From Chiua virens (Eukaryota; Basidiomycota; Agaricomycetes; Boletales; Boletaceae): a stretch of 64,000 nt of DNA. The position numbers were made by a program, and so were the translations under genes. Every line of letters begins with the position of its first letter. Position 1 is the stretch's first letter. Location of the stretch: positions 744,001-808,000 of the forward strand of contig JAHNUO010000004.1 in assembly GCA_019787685.1 (NCBI GenBank). The letters run 5' to 3'. Under the pieces are notes generated by a model that ran no database searches, was not told where the DNA came from, and saw only the letters and a program-made list of their open reading frames with translations. Shown piece by piece: positions 1 through 13,024 of the stretch.

Positions 1-1100
1 TCAAAATCAAAACGAAGTGAGAAGAAGGTGAGTTACGTGTCAATCATGGATGAATCATTGTCAAACTTCCGCTCACCCTCCGCAATGCAGTGCCGATCGG
101 GGTCGGATGAACAGAATGTAGCGATACAGCACGGCCGTTTCTGTGATACCATTCACTTCAAGGCACTGCTGAGCAACGGAGGACGTTAAGGTGGACAAAA
201 GCTCTAAAGTTGTCGAGCTAAGTAGACGTGACTAACCTGCAATAAAAATGATGGCGATGAAGTCGGGCAGTGAAATGGTTTGCCAATTGCCAGTGGGATT
301 AGTTACTAGTAGTACACTAGCTCGTGCATCGCCGATGCCGCACTGATGAAACTTGAACATTGCATTGGCTTAAACAAGTCAGTCGGCTCGGTCATAAACG
401 GCCTGATGGAGAAGCTCACAAGCCGGTGGATCATTGTGATTGGTCTTCCGTTCCTACTGGACTTCCCTGCCACCCACGCATTAACTCAGCTCCTAGCACG
501 GGGCAGACATACGCCGATGCTGGCCGCCCAAGTTCCGCCGGTTCGGTATTCAATACCTCCCGGTGGTCTCCAGTGACTCGGTCCAGGAGTCCAGTGCATG
601 TTTCGGCGATCTTTCACATTTTGTTGGCGGGGTCGGACGAGTTGAGACTGCGGAAACTCACGTGTAAGTATGATTTCGATCTTGATGGCAACATATGGAC
701 GGATGTTCAAGCTAGCTGCGGCCCAGGCGGCAGGTGACTGTGGCAGCGGAGCCTCTCGCAACAGTCACATTGTCAGATTTTGCGATGCCAGAGTCACTGC
801 CGCCGCCAAAACATGACAGTATATTACATAGTATCGTGCATGACAGTTTGTGCTATTTTTAGGTTTCATGGACAACACCCTGACCAGTTTACTTATTGGG
901 GACTTGGAAGGCGACGACTACATAGCCAAGTGATGTAGTTTATAACTGACGTTGTTACTGGAACTGAGAAGGCCCACGCGCTTGCAGATGCCTTTCTGAT
1001 CCAATCCGGTTCAAGAACTTCCAGTACATATGTCCACGTTGAACGTCAGACCGATGAATTTAAAGTCGTTGGTTCAATATTATGTAATGTCATCGCCACG
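1..1100. other. No gene recognised
   Basis: Only short overlapping open frames occur here (for example around 346-761 on both strands). None has a recognisable motif or a coherent exon pattern. I see no RNA gene or repeat. Confidence 0.5.
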
Positions 1101-1109
1101 CAGTGCTGC

Positions 1110-2330
1110 AAGCATTATAAATATCCGAAATTAACTTTGATTAGCGAAATCATTTACATAACATTTAGAGTCAGCTAGTCAAGGCGATTCAATGATTTTT
1201 TTTCTTCACCAACATTGTACATGCAACTCACGACGAACACAGAAGTTTTCACGTCGACGGATCAAATAACAGTTTACCACATATTCCCTATCTTGGCGTA
1301 TGTGGCTCCCACTTTCTTTCGCCGGACTTCTGTCGGGTCAATTGCGATAATGCGAAACTCTACGCTTCGCGCATAGAGCAAGTTGAGCAACGCAATACAT
1401 GCGCACTATTCTCGTTCACGGCTGTATCAATTACATCTTCCAGCACAGCGAGCGAATCGACATACCACTCCTACCGGCCCAAGACCGACAATCGCGATCG
1501 TCAAGATCTTGTCCTCTGTTATAAATGGGACCGAAACACCGCCGCCAAGTAGAGATGCCTCCGGACCTGAGGGTATGGTCTCGATGTCAGCATTGGCTAC
1601 GTCTTCGGGTGATTCAACGCCTGAAATGCCGCGAATACGCCCGTTGGCAATGGTAAGAGATACCGCATAGCGACAGAAGTGATGAGTCGGCGAGTTTTCC
1701 TAATCGTATATTCGGTCTCTTGGCCAGCATGGATAGATACCTCTTCGAGGTTGTAAAGCGTTCTGCCTGCATGAGGGACGCGAACGTACTGGGCTTAGGC
1801 CCCCCGGCGTGTGCGGCATTCCGACAAGGCGACTTTCAACGCATCGACAAGTGAAACCAACGCGGCAGCAACTAGTGAAGAAGATCATGACATTTGTCTG
1901 ACGGAAGACTAAGATCACGACAGACATACTGGCATTCTTCACAGGACACGGTGAACGGCGACACCACTTTATCTCCGACCTTAAGAGTAGAGTTACAGTG
2001 ATGGACGGCAGGTGGAGCGGATGAAAACTTGCACCGAGGGCCGGGCGACCACTGACTTCTCCGGTGAATTCATGCCCACAAATGAAGCTGTAGATCGGAT
2101 GTTCGTCTGGAAAAAATAGTTGATGAACATTATACGCTGGCGACTCGCGGTTCTGTCACCCTTTCCGAGTCAGTCCCGCGATGGAGATGCAAATCACTTA
2201 CGCATGCGCATTATCGGTCCGTGTTGTGACACCAACTTTCAAGTCGATCGGGACTTGCCAATTGGAAGTTGCGCATCTATGATCGACCGTGGCTTGCCTT
2301 GGACCATCAGGAAATCGGTGAAGTGGCTCT
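1110..2330 (-). pseudogene. Decayed zinc-dependent (medium-chain) alcohol dehydrogenase
   Basis: Reading the minus strand in shifting frames recovers the ordered landmarks of a GroES-like/Rossmann zinc alcohol dehydrogenase. From about 2200 downward they are SDLHLHRG (the usual Cys is not visible), then GHEFTGEV near 2060, VGDKVVSPFTVSCEEC near 1970, and YVRVPHAGRTLYNLEE near 1760. LPTGVFAAFQALNHP follows near 1630, IAIVGLGPVGVV (nucleotide-binding glycine motif) near 1480 and FRIIAIDPTEVRRKKVGATYAKI near 1330 (given here only as a landmark). Adjacent blocks sit in different frames and stops intervene, so no continuous protein can be made with ordinary introns. The family normally oxidises alcohols or aldehydes with NAD(P) using a catalytic zinc. 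Family assignment rests on motif order. The exact ends are uncertain. Confidence 0.75.
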
Positions 2331-2484
2331 GATATGCATGGATATTGATGATATATGTATTGGGATTACTTAAGAACCCCTGATTATGTAACGTCCGATA
2401 GTATCACGATCGCGACTGACTCGATATCCCGGATCGAAGTAGACTATATGCCTGATGTCGAGCAATCAGTCAAGTCCAGGCAGC

Positions 2485-5400
2485 ACCCGACCCAGCCAAC
2501 GTCAGGATCATCACTACGCTTGGTCACGTAGACCATGGAAAGACAACCCTCATGGACGCGCTCCTGGCAGCGAACAACATCATATCACCCAAGATGGCTG
2601 GAAAGCTGCGGTATCTTGATAGTCGCGAAGACGAGATCGAGCGCGGCATTACGATGGAGAGTAGTGCCGTGTCGCTCAAGTTCCAAGCCAAGGAACGCGA
2701 TGACGGTATGCGTATAGTCCGATGACGAGAATGTATCATGACACGCTCGCACAGGGACTCCTCAGAGAACGTATATCATCAACATGATTGACACCCCGGG
2801 ACACGTGGATTTCTCCACTGAAGTGTCGACCGCATCTCGGTTATGCGATGGCGCACTCGTGCTGGTCGATGTCGTGGAGGGCGTTTGCACTCAGGTGAGT
2901 AGTTCGTTCCCGCTATCCGCGATGCTTGAGTGATGATGACATATGCAGACGATCGCTGTGCTGAGACAAGCATGGCAGGACAATTTACGTCCCATCCTCG
3001 TCATCAATAAGGTCGACAGACTGATCACTGAGCTCAAGCTTGCACCTATCGAAGCATATCACCACCTTGCGCGGCTTATTGAACAGGTCAACGTAGTGAT
3101 GGGCGAGTTCTTTGCTGGTGAACGCATGGAAGATGATCTACGCTGGAGGGAAGAACGAGATCGACGGCTCGCTGCGAAGAAGGCGCAGTACGCGGATGAG
3201 GGAGAGGCTACAGCCAATGAAGAGGATACCTTCAAAGAGAAAGATGACGAGGACATTTACTTTGCACCGGAGCGAGGAAATGTGGTGTTTGCATCCGCCA
3301 TCGATGGGTGGGGTTTCCGCGTGGGCAAGTTTGCCCAGCTCTACTCCGCCAAGCTTGGATTCAAGGAAGTCAACCTGCGACGTGTCTTGTGGGGAGATTT
3401 TTACTTGGACCCGAAGACGAAACGTGTTATCAGCTACAAGCACTTGCGAGGACGCCCATTGAAGCAACTTTTCGTGCATTTCGTGCTCGAAAACATATGG
3501 GCGGTCTATGATGCCGTCGTCTTAAACCCGTCAGTATCCAACTCCCTGGATCCGACAATGTTTGACGTGCGGTTGTAGGAATGCTGAGAAAGTGTCCAAG
3601 ATCGTGTCCACGCTGAATCTGAAACTTTTACCTCGTGACCTCCGTTCAAAAGACAGTCGCCAACTGCTCTCGCTCATCTTCAACCAATGGCTATCCCTCT
3701 CGACGTGTATTATTCAAAGCGTTATCGACATCGTTCCTTCACCGTCCGCTGCTCAAGCAGTGCGTCTGCCTCGGATGCTATATCCGAACGTGTATGATCA
3801 AGAAATCCAGCCGAAGAATCAACTAGAGCAAGGACCTTTTCACTTCGAACTCGGATGCTGGCGCGTTTGTCACTGCGTATGTCAGCAAGATGTTTGCCGT
3901 CCCCAAGAAGGAACTACCTGAGAACAAGGTTCGGCCTCTAACGGCGGAGGAATTGCGCATCCGAGGAAGCGCAGCTCGAGAGGCGCGCAAGGAGGGTGCT
4001 TCAGATACCTTGGAGACCACTGCAATTCCCGAGACCGCCGATGATTCCACAGGTGCTCCGGAAATCTTCCCTGTGACCAATGACGAGACGCTGCTCGGTT
4101 TTGCTCGACTGTACTCTGGAACCATCAAGGTTGGAACACGGATATATTGCGTCTTACCCAAATACGATGTCACAGTTCCGCCAGATCACCCTACGAATGC
4201 CAACAACATTGCGGTCACGGAGGTGGAGGGTCTGTACGTTATGATGGGGCGCGAGTTACAACCCGTATCCAGCGTCAGAGCTGGTAATACATTTGCGATC
4301 AGGGGATTGGAAGGGAAAGTCTGGAGAAACACGACGCTCTGTTCCCTTGGAGAGGGTGGCATTTCTCAGGATAGTAGCCCCCAGCAGGACCAGGAGTGTC
4401 TGATCAATCTAGGGGGTGCCAACCGAATGGTATTGCCCTGGGTGCGTCGTGTTTTTCGACCCTCACTAAATCTTTTGCGCTCTAGACACCCCCCATTGTA
4501 CGCGTCGCTCTAGAACCGGAAAATCCAGCTGATTTGCCGAAGCTGGTCACTGGGCTTTCCCTGCTGGCACAGGCAGATCCGTGTGTGGAAACTTTCCAGC
4601 AGCAAACTGGGGAGCATGTCATTCTTACGGCTGGTGAACTGCACTTGGAGGTACGCCAGTCGCATCCATTTCCGGTTCGCGTCTACGATACTTTCTACAG
4701 AGATGTCTCAAGGATTTGAGGGAGCGTTTCGCGCGCGTGGAGATTCAAGCATCTAAACCCATCGTTCCGTTCCGTGAGACCACCGTCAAGGCTCCAGGTA
4801 CGTCCCCGTCATCGTCACCCTCATATTTGTTGTCACGTCGTTGAAGATATGGCACCTCCCAAGACACCCAATGCCGCCCGTGGGACCATCAAAGGGGGTA
4901 GTGCTCAAAATATCGTCACCTTCACACTGCGGGCGACACCTTTGCCGGACAGCATTCTCCTCTTTATCCAACAAAATCTGATAGCGCTTAGGATATTGTT
5001 ACAAGAACGCAAGAGCATTGATCGGACAGGTTCGGATGGAATTAGTAATGCCGTTATCGAGGCGGACCGTCCCGAGGTACAGGGCAACCTCGTCCACGCT
5101 CCCAGTGTCAAGCCAGAACAGTTCTGGACTGCCTTGAAGGACAAATGCAGTGAAACAGGAGGTGAATGGGCGGATATCGATGACAAGATCTTGGCGTTTG
5201 GTCCCCAGGGGGCTGGAGGATGTCTCCTAATCGACGCCCGTAGAGATGTCATTCCCACATCGTACGTCGGTCTCCTTGAGGATGCTGTGGCACCGTGTGG
5301 TAACTGTTCTCGCAGACTGAAGCGGCGATTGATGCGCGACCAGAGTCAATATCCAGATACTTCCCGTGGCGAGAATAGGTTGCATAACGACGCCGACTTT

Positions 5401-6252
5401 ACTGGTCATATCGAGAGGGGGTTCCAGCTGGCCACTTTTCAGGGACCGCTGTGCGCAGAGCCCGTCGAAGGGATTGCTTATTTCGTCGAAGACGTTCAGG
5501 TTGACGCCGAAAGTCTCGAAAAGGAGATTGGTACGTTCTCGGACCGAATAAGACGCGAGATGGTGGAATTGAAGAGATTCGGCATAGTCCAGAATCGGTT
5601 GACGCAAGTGACGGGTTCGGTGATCTCAGCTGTGAGAGATGCATGCAGAAACGCCTTGCTGGACTGGTCGCCAAGGCTCAAGTTGGCGATGTACTCGTGT
5701 GATATCCAGGCCTCGAGTAAGTTCCGATCGCTGGGGTGATGCTGACTAAGCCATCATCGTTTAATCCTCAGCGGACGTGCTTGGGAAAGTGTATGGCGTG
5801 GTAGCCAAGCGACGTGGCCGGATTGTGGGCGAGGAAATGAAGGAAGGGACGAGTTATTTTACTGTCTCCGCACTGCTGCCCGTGGTGGAGAGCTTCGGAT
5901 TTGCGGATGGTATGTGCGTTGTCGATCGAAGAAATATAGATGCTTATCAGAACCAGATATCAGAAAGCGAACGTCAGGGGCCGCCAGTCCTCAGCTCATT
6001 TTCAGCGGGTAAGTCGCGATTAGCGTAATGGATGTGAGATCGCGACTAAATGAGGTGGATAGTTATGAAATGCTCGATCAGGATCCATTCTGGGTCCCCA
6101 CGACAGAAGAAGAGCTAGAAGATCTGGGTGAGAAAGCGGACCGATCGAACCTAGCTAAGGAATATATGGATGCCGTGCGAGAGCGCAAGGGCATGTTTGT
6201 GGATCGAAAAATAGTGCAGTTCGCGGAGAAGCAGAGGACACTGAAACGCTGA
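2485..6252 (+). CDS. EFL1: Elongation factor-like GTPase 1 (EFL1/Ria1), 60S ribosome maturation
   Basis: EF-2-like GTPase that works with SBDS/Sdo1 to evict eIF6/Tif6 from pre-60S subunits in the cytoplasm. The G1 loop GHVDHGKT, switch region ([13 protein letters not shown]), G3 DTPGH and G4 NKVD are all visible between 2500 and 3030. Later domains include AYVSKMFAV (3850-3900), the region around [15 protein letters not shown] (4550) and a C-terminal EF-G domain IV/V-like part from 4850 to 6252. About eleven exons are inferred; introns include 2706-2754, 2895-2948, 3530-3578, 4430-4485, 4651-4700, 4798-4846, 5717-5771, 5910-5956 and 6009-6062. The start is unresolved: the first certain codons lie after an acceptor at about 2485 and no in-frame ATG precedes them, so a short upstream exon is likely. 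Near 3825-3833 the frame shifts by one base (see findings). Stop at 6250-6252. Confidence 0.95.
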
Positions 6253-6482
6253 TGACCCTTGGATGACTGGTACGGTGGCGGACACGGAGTACAACTGTCT
6301 ACGGATATGAAATTATACTAGAAGGACGTGGCAGACGACGTAGCGACGCTTGAGACTGTCATAGTGGGTTATTACATAATCTGTTAGTGAGAGGGAGAAG
6401 GGACCGCGAAGACTTTGAGTACTCTCCCTTTCAAGTCTTCCCCAGTCTACATCGAAAGCCTCATTCTTTCCTCAGCCTAATC

Positions 6483-9400
6483 ATGGCTTATGGTGGTACA
6501 TCTTACCAGAACGGTGCTAGTCCTCCGGAAGACCTCCCCGAAGAGCAATATATCACCACTTTCTTCTGTCGTGCACTGTACGATTATCAAACAAACGACA
6601 CTTCATCCTTATCCTTTCGCAAGAACGACATCATCGAGGTCCTCACACAGCTCGAATCCGGCTGGTGGGATGGCCTTCTCGGAGACGAACGGGGTTGGTT
6701 CCCGTCAAACTATGTCACCACAATCTCCGACGAGGAAGCAGAACTCGCGTTGTCTTACTACGAACAGCAACCCCCGCAACATCAGCAGGCACGGGACATC
6801 TCCCAGGAATCGCAGGAAAGGCCTGCCCATCTCCGCACGGACACCGTGCAGGACCAATATCCCTCGGATACCGAATGGGCCCCCGTCGAGCTGGCCGATT
6901 CTTCCAATGCATTTCTAGAACTTGGAAACGCCCTTGCTGAAGGTGAAACCCCCTCCAACGACTTTTGGATGCCGCAGGTCACACAGGACGGTCAGGCAAG
7001 TCTCTCTTTATATCTCGTTTTAATCCGTATCACGATGACGAATGCGCGCGACAGATCTACTACGTCAACACTCAGACAGGCCAACATTCACGCGACTTGC
7101 CTCTCGACATCGATGACTCTTCAGACGGCGACCTCGCTGGCTTGACTGCATCCCAAGCTAGCGCTCGCGCCGGGTCTGGCGCCGGGTTGGGTTTCGGTGC
7201 CCTTACGGAGACTACCTTAGCAGGTTTTGGTGTTCCTAAACGGTCAGGTACTCCGGAACCTTGGTCGAGGCGCCTCGCCGATGACGGCATGTCGTACTTC
7301 TACCTGAACAAGCTCACTGGTCAGGTGAGCTGGACCCTTCCTGAAACCGAGATTTCGGCTAGGAAAGGCCGCGCTCGTGCCCTCACCAATTCTTCCACCG
7401 CCTCTTCGGAATTATTCAGTAGCCATGACGAGTCAGATCAGATTGCTCGTCTGCGGTCTGACTCTGAAACACAGCGGGACCGCGGTCCGCGCGATCGGCG
7501 TCCAAGCGCTTCTGAACTCGTTAGCGACTCGGATGACTCCGCAGTCTACTCTTCGGATCCCGATTACTCTCCTTGCACTAGCAGAAGTTCCCAGAATGGG
7601 CAACGCGACGAACTTGCTTTGGCGCAGAGAAATCAGGCATTGGAACTTACTGCTGCCGAGAGAATTGCCCAATCCCTACAGCAATCGCTTGCACCCACTC
7701 CTCCGGCACTGGTCTCCGACCTGTCGCACATCGCCCGGGACGCTATTGCATCCGTCGTTCAGAAAAATCAGTCACTCAATGGGGCTTCTCGTCGGTCTGA
7801 ACCTGCACACGCACTCGACAACCTCATTCGGTTGGTCGTGGTCGCTGTTCGCAACCTTCTCTATATCTCGGCTCCACCATCCGGTCACATACCTAATCAG
7901 CTGTACCCACGAGATGCACGGGACCGCCGTGAAACAACCGCCGCACAAACACTCCTTAAACCCGCTCAGCGCAAGGTGACGGCAACACTGTCTAAACTGG
8001 TCCTCTCAGCACGTGCGATGGAATATGATTCAGGTCCCGCTGCGCAGGAAACGGCCTCTCGTATTGAGAGTGATGCCGAGGAGCTCGACAGGGCGATTGT
8101 GGCCTTCGTTGTAGAAGTCCAGAGATATCACAACGAACAACAACAGGTTGCCATTGGAGCTAAACGAGTACAAGGGTGCTTCTCTGTGACACATGTCGGA
8201 CTTGGCCTTGTTGGAGCTGGTTGCGGTGGAGCATGGAAGGGATTCGGCTGGGTCCCTGTGGATGACACCGAAGAGTTTCCCCAGACCGTCCTCAGTTCGG
8301 ACGCATTTACAGACTTTAAAACGCATATGGTGTCTGTGCAAGCCAAGTTTGGAACGCTCCACACTGTTTTGAGAAACCGTGTCGGGGATTCTCGTGAGTA
8401 CTCGAGTATGCTCGTTATTCGTGGCACTTAGTGCATGGCACAGAACAACGCATATGGATGGTCAGCAAGGATGTTCTCACAGGACTTTTGACTCTTCTGC
8501 TATTCGTGTCCAATCTTCATATCGCTCGCCATGTTGACATCGATGGATTTGACTCGGAATCTGCTGGCGAGGAAAATATCCCAGTGTACACTCAGACGGT
8601 GGACAAGGCACGATTGCTGAGTCGCACTTTGGAGTCGGCCATGCAAGCCCTCTATGACGACGCGTCGATCATGCTTTTGACCACCCAACACATCCGTCAA
8701 CCCTCAGCCAAGGCAGCGTCTCAGGATAGCGACGATCTGTACGACTATTTAGATGCAATCGCGGCATCGATCAAGTCGAATCTTCAGTTCCTCCTACAGA
8801 CCCTAGACGCCTTGCTCTCCGTAGGACATGATCAAGCGGATATTGCTGAAGGAGAATACAAGGACGCCATCGAATGGCGGGTGTCACGGCTCAGCATCAT
8901 GGATAGCCATTATGATGTGCGGCCCATGTCGGTGCTCAACCCCGCGGACCCGGAGAGCGAAGACATTGTTGATATCGAGGTGGCATTTGGGGCACCCGGA
9001 AGCAAGAAGGGACTAGTCCAAGCCGACCGCATTCCATCGTTCCGCAGCCAGTCTCAAATGTCTGACAACACGATCACGCTCGATGATCCTTCCAAGGCCG
9101 ATTCTGTGCGCAGAGGGCCATCGAGCGAGTATACTTTGTCATCGCATACTCTGGTGCCTTCAGGTGGAGAAGGGTCAGGCTCGAACGATCGAGTGTCATT
9201 CGGTGACGATGAATGTAGGTATTTTGCTGCCCCATTCTCGGTTTTTACTGACACGGTGTCACAGCGACTCCAAATCGGGCTGCTACCAACGCGCAGAAAA
9301 TCAAAAAGATTTTCGGCGACGATGCGCCAGAGCATATCATCAGTACCAAGCCATGGTATCTCCGGCCGGACTACACCAAGAATGACATAATCATCGATGT

Positions 9401-10951
9401 CGACGGTAGCGTTCGTGCAGGCACCGTTCCTGCACTGGTAGAACGGCTCACGTCACATGAGACAGGTGGTATGTACCTCATAGCAACGTGGCAGGGTTTC
9501 CCGATAACACCCGTTGACAGATCCGACGTTCATCAAGACATTCCTGATGACGTACAAGTCATTTACAACCTTGGACGAGCTTTTCGAGCTCCTTGTCCGA
9601 CGTTTCTATATCCAACCCCCGAATAACCTTATGTCTTCCGAGTCGGAGGAATGGAAGAAACTCAAGCAGCACATTATCCAGATGAGGTTTGTTATCGCTT
9701 TTCTCGCTGGATCTGATCTTCACGCGTCTCCCGTATAGGGTTCTCAATACGTTCAAGGGCATGGTGGCCGACGATGACTTCCTCGAAAAGGAAGACATGT
9801 ATATCCTTGACCGGATGAAGGACTTTTTGCTGCAAGATTCAGTCAGCAAGCTTGCGGTATCCAAGCAGTTGGTGATTTTGATCGATCGCGCTGTAGGTAG
9901 AATGACTGCTAGAATGCCCTGATTCTCATGAGACTCGCAGCGAGCCGGTGAGCTCAAAAAGACGTTTACGCCGAATCTGGTGTCCCCTCCGACGTCCATC
10001 GTGCCCAAGTCGGGCAAGCGATTGAAGCTCCTTGACATTGACCCTCTAGAATTGGCGCGGCAGTTGACGATTTTGGAAAGTCAGTATTATCAGAAAATCC
10101 GGCCCATGGAGTGTCTATCGAGATCGCGAGAGCAAAAGACGGATCACAATGATAATATTGCTCGGGTGATTCAGACCAGCAATAGGGTACGTTCATACCT
10201 CTGTGTAACCACCGTCAGCTAACGTCCCACGAGATTGCCAACTGGGTCGCCGATGCAGTTCTGGCTTATGACGACTCCCGGAAACGAGCAGCTATTCTCA
10301 AACACTTTATCCTGGTCGCTGATGTAAGTCATTCGTATATCATGAGGGGCCGCCTCTGACCCTTGATGATAGCGTTGTCGATCCTTGCACAATTATTCCA
10401 GTATGGTTGCGATCGTATCTGGACTGAATTCACCTCCTATCCGTCGCTTGAAACGTTCCTGGGAACAAGTCAATTCGCGCCACATCTCCCAGTTGAACGT
10501 TTGCGAGATGACAATTGATTCGGGAAAGAACTTTACCAATTATCGTTCGACGCTTGCGAAAGTTGCACCCCCATGCGTCCCTTTTATCGGTAAGTAGATA
10601 CCATGACTGGACAATTCAATCGGGCTCTAACCGACGCTCTCAGGTGTTTTCCTTACTACTCTCACCTTCATTCAAGACGGATCCAAGGATACCCTGCCAG
10701 GTAATCTGGTTAATTTCCGGAAGCGCCAGAAGGCGTCCGAAGTCATTCAAGATATCCAGCGCTGGCAAACCATCCCCCATCACTTCCATCCCCTTTCCGC
10801 GGTTCAAATGTACATCGAAGAGTCACTGGGCAAGTTCAACGACCAAGTCGACGTCGGTGACATGTTCTGGAACCTCAGTTTGGAGCGGGAACCTCGTGAG
10901 CGAGAGGATGAAAAGATGGCACGTTTACTGCAAGAAAGTGGATTTTTGTAG
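6483..10951 (+). CDS. CDC25: Ras guanine-nucleotide exchange factor, Cdc25 type (SH3 - WW-like - RasGEF_N - RasGEF)
   Basis: Activates Ras by GDP/GTP exchange at membranes, upstream of cAMP/PKA or MAPK signalling in fungi. The ATG at 6483 opens MAYGGTSYQNG. An SH3 domain follows (ALYDYQ ... DIIEVL ... GWWDG ... GWFPSNYV, about residues 25-80). Two WW-like modules come next (WMPQVTQDGQIYYVNTQTG across an intron, and PWSRRLADDGMSYFYLNKL near 7260-7320). A long helical linker leads to RasGEF_N (TFLMTYKSFTTLDELFELL near 9535) and the catalytic RasGEF domain (ANWVADAVL near 10240, NYSSMVAIVSGLN near 10390, then the C-terminal lobe to 10951). The intron at 6996-7054 uses a GC donor (GCAAGT). Another intron at 8394-8431 is only 38 nt. 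A truncated paralogue lies at 37456-39010. Confidence 0.93.
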
Positions 10952-10977
10952 ATTGCTGGGTCGTGTGCGAGATGAGG

Positions 10978-12257
10978 ATTTGCTTGTATGGTGGCCCATC
11001 TTATGCATCGTTATGTTGTACGGTTATGCTTGGGAGGATTGCTTACTACCCTAGTTACGCTTCGATATCAATCAAATTTGCTCCATTTACTACTAGTACA
11101 GGTCGTTGACGTCGATGGTATGGTGATCACCACTGACATCAAAGAACCATACAAGTATGAGTGAATCAGATATCACCAGTTTCCGCTTCACCAAGCACCC
11201 TTTGCGGCTTGCGACTGCAAGATTGCAAAGACCGACCATTTCGGCACGTTCCCACGGTACTCCATCGACTGAAGTTTGGCAGCCCAGGAGTCTGACCGTG
11301 ACGTCAGCAAAGACAATGGACACCTGCAAGCGACATACTACGCTTCACACCCTGCTGTCTGAATCCCAGAGAGTAGAGCAGGGAGATCTTGATCTTGTTG
11401 TACTTGTATAGGACGACGATGAATGCGACCAGCGTCGAGACGATGACGGGGTGAGCAAGCACTGTTTGGAGCGGGTGAGGTTTGGTATGTCGGTTGGGTG
11501 AGGAAAAGAGAGGAATGGGGAACCAAACGATGAGCGACGCGCAACGCACCATAGTTCCATAAGGCGATCACCGCTGCAACCAAGGGATTTCTGGACATCT
11601 CAAACGCGGGCAGAGTCCGCATCGCCTCCACCACATAACAGAAGACAGTGTAGGAAGTGGAGGCGACGGACCAGAGCTGAATGCAAACGTTGGAGAGAAT
11701 GGTCCATAGGACGACGCAAACGGCGGAGACGAGTGCCCAGAGCTGAATGCAAACATTGGAGAGGATGGGCCAGAGGACTATACAGACGGTGGAGACGAAC
11801 ACCCGAAGTTGAATGCAGACGTTGAAGAGAATGGGCCAGACGACGACGAAGACATCGGATATGAACGCCGAGAGTTGGGTGAAGACGTCGCAAAGAAAGG
11901 TACAAAGGATCCGGAAGAGCTCCAGGAGCTTGTCGCAGGTGACTTGGGGGTCGGGGTCGCCTTCAATGCGTTTGAAAGGATGAGACGTGGTGGAAACAGG
12001 ACGTTGAACGCGGAGCGAACGAAGAAGAGACGCGACGCACTATTATTCCACAACGCAATCACTGCTGCAACAAACTCGTTTCTGAACGTCTCGAACGGGG
12101 GCCAAGTCCACATCGCCTCAAATGCCTAGAAAGGTAAGGTGGAAGGTGAAGGTGAAAATGGAGGACGGAAGAACGCGCGGTTATGAGCTAGTACCTTCCA
12201 AGCTTGTTGTACATAATTAGCTTGGCATATTTGGTAATGGGCTTCCCTAAGTACTTA
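10978..12257. repeat. Segmental duplication, unit 1
   Basis: This block, which starts 27 nt after the RasGEF stop, is repeated at 13025-14450. The two copies share their left edge (ATTTGCTTGTATGGTGG...) and right edge (...CCTAAGTACTTA) and are near-identical for long stretches. Each contains an ISG12-like gene on the minus strand. Confidence 0.9.
11188..12113 (-). CDS. IFI6/ISG12-like small membrane protein, copy 1 (start codon not found)
   Basis: The C-terminal exon reads SWAAKLQSMEYRGNVPKWS followed by VFAILQSQAAKGAW and a TGA at 11188-11190. This resembles the hydrophobic QS...GS/FA..QS.GA core of IFI6/IFI27 (ISG12) proteins, which are small membrane proteins; their fungal role is unknown to me. 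Upstream (11640-11900) are about four tandem 22-residue hydrophobic repeats of the type SNVCIQLWALVSAVCVVLW. Then come NPLVAAVIALWNY and an exon encoding LAHPVIVSTLVAFIVV. The intron before the last exon uses GTATGT, as in copy 3. The N-terminal part (GDPDPQVTCDKLLELF, about 11925-11970) matches the start of copy 3, but where an ATG is expected there is ACG after CCACC. A second partial module (MWTWPPFETFRNEFVAAVIALW) lies further upstream to 12113. It may be a pseudogene. Confidence 0.6.
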
Positions 12258-13024
12258 CAAGCATAGCCTTCGGACGGTGGCATCATGATTGCACTTGCAT
12301 AGATAGATACATGCAGACTATAGAAAGAGATCTATGTTAGTCGTAGATTTAGTTTCATTTGAAGGTGCAAATGGTTCGACGCGGAGGTCGAGTACAGCTC
12401 TGTCGAGAATCAAACCCTGGCATCCGTTGAACGTAATGCTCCGAGTCCATCCCCTCCAAACATGTAAAACTCCACGTCGTGATCAGTGCCGGACTCGGAG
12501 AGCAAAGGAATAAAACCTTTGTGCTTCCAAAACGATTTTCTTTCAGCATACTGATAGGCCCGCCCTGAACGCCGAGGATTCCATCAATGCTACAAACAGA
12601 GGCCATCTGAAGCGAAGAGAAGAAGGAAAGTAAGAAAAGACAATGCAAAGGAAGAACTGTGGGAGGAAAGCATGATGAAATGCAGTGGAAGACAGGGAGC
12701 CGCAGGGGCGCAGCTGGGAGCCACCGCACCCCCTGACAGAGCAGCACTCCACACGATCGTCCGACGATGCAGAGGAGCGTGAGACCATTGCGGCGCTGTG
12801 CGGACGACAGACGATGGAAGAACAGCGGACGGGAGGCAAAGACAGTTGCAGCGACGCAACACATTACAAACGTTTCGATTGCAGGGAAGAGCAAGGAGGG
12901 ACGGCGAAAGAGAGCGCGCCACAGGAGGATCGATGAGCGATGAGCGATCGCTCCTCGCCGAGAAGAGTGCGGCCAGTGACGGATCATAAGCCACCCGGCA
13001 AGCTGCGGTGCTTAATATAATAGA
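12258..13024 (-). repeat. Truncated, inverted copy of the repeat family present at 40305-40876, lying between the duplication units
   Basis: The minus strand of about 12453-13023 is colinear with 40305-40876. It starts with the same TATTATATTAAGCAC edge, runs through the same leader and reaches the start of the protein beginning MASVCSI. Homology stops abruptly at about 12453, just after the shared GGAGGGGATGG. A 2-nt deletion near 12560 breaks the frame after GILGVQGG. The right edge of this fragment coincides with the start of duplication unit 2. The remainder (12258-12452) is unassigned. Confidence 0.8.

Noticed and set aside
346..761. Three overlapping open frames on both strands
   Set aside because: They overlap each other, have no recognisable motif and show no coherent exon structure.
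11635..11900. Considered a CRISPR-like or satellite array because of the regular 66-nt spacing
   Set aside because: The repeats are contiguous, in frame and encode a 22-residue hydrophobic unit; there are no unique spacers and the genome is eukaryotic.
12355..12994. Long cysteine/serine/leucine-rich frames on the minus strand, with a similar frame at 40258-40734
   Set aside because: They lie over the leader of the repeat-family gene. Similarity between copies is explained by DNA-level duplication, and no protein family or start context supports them.
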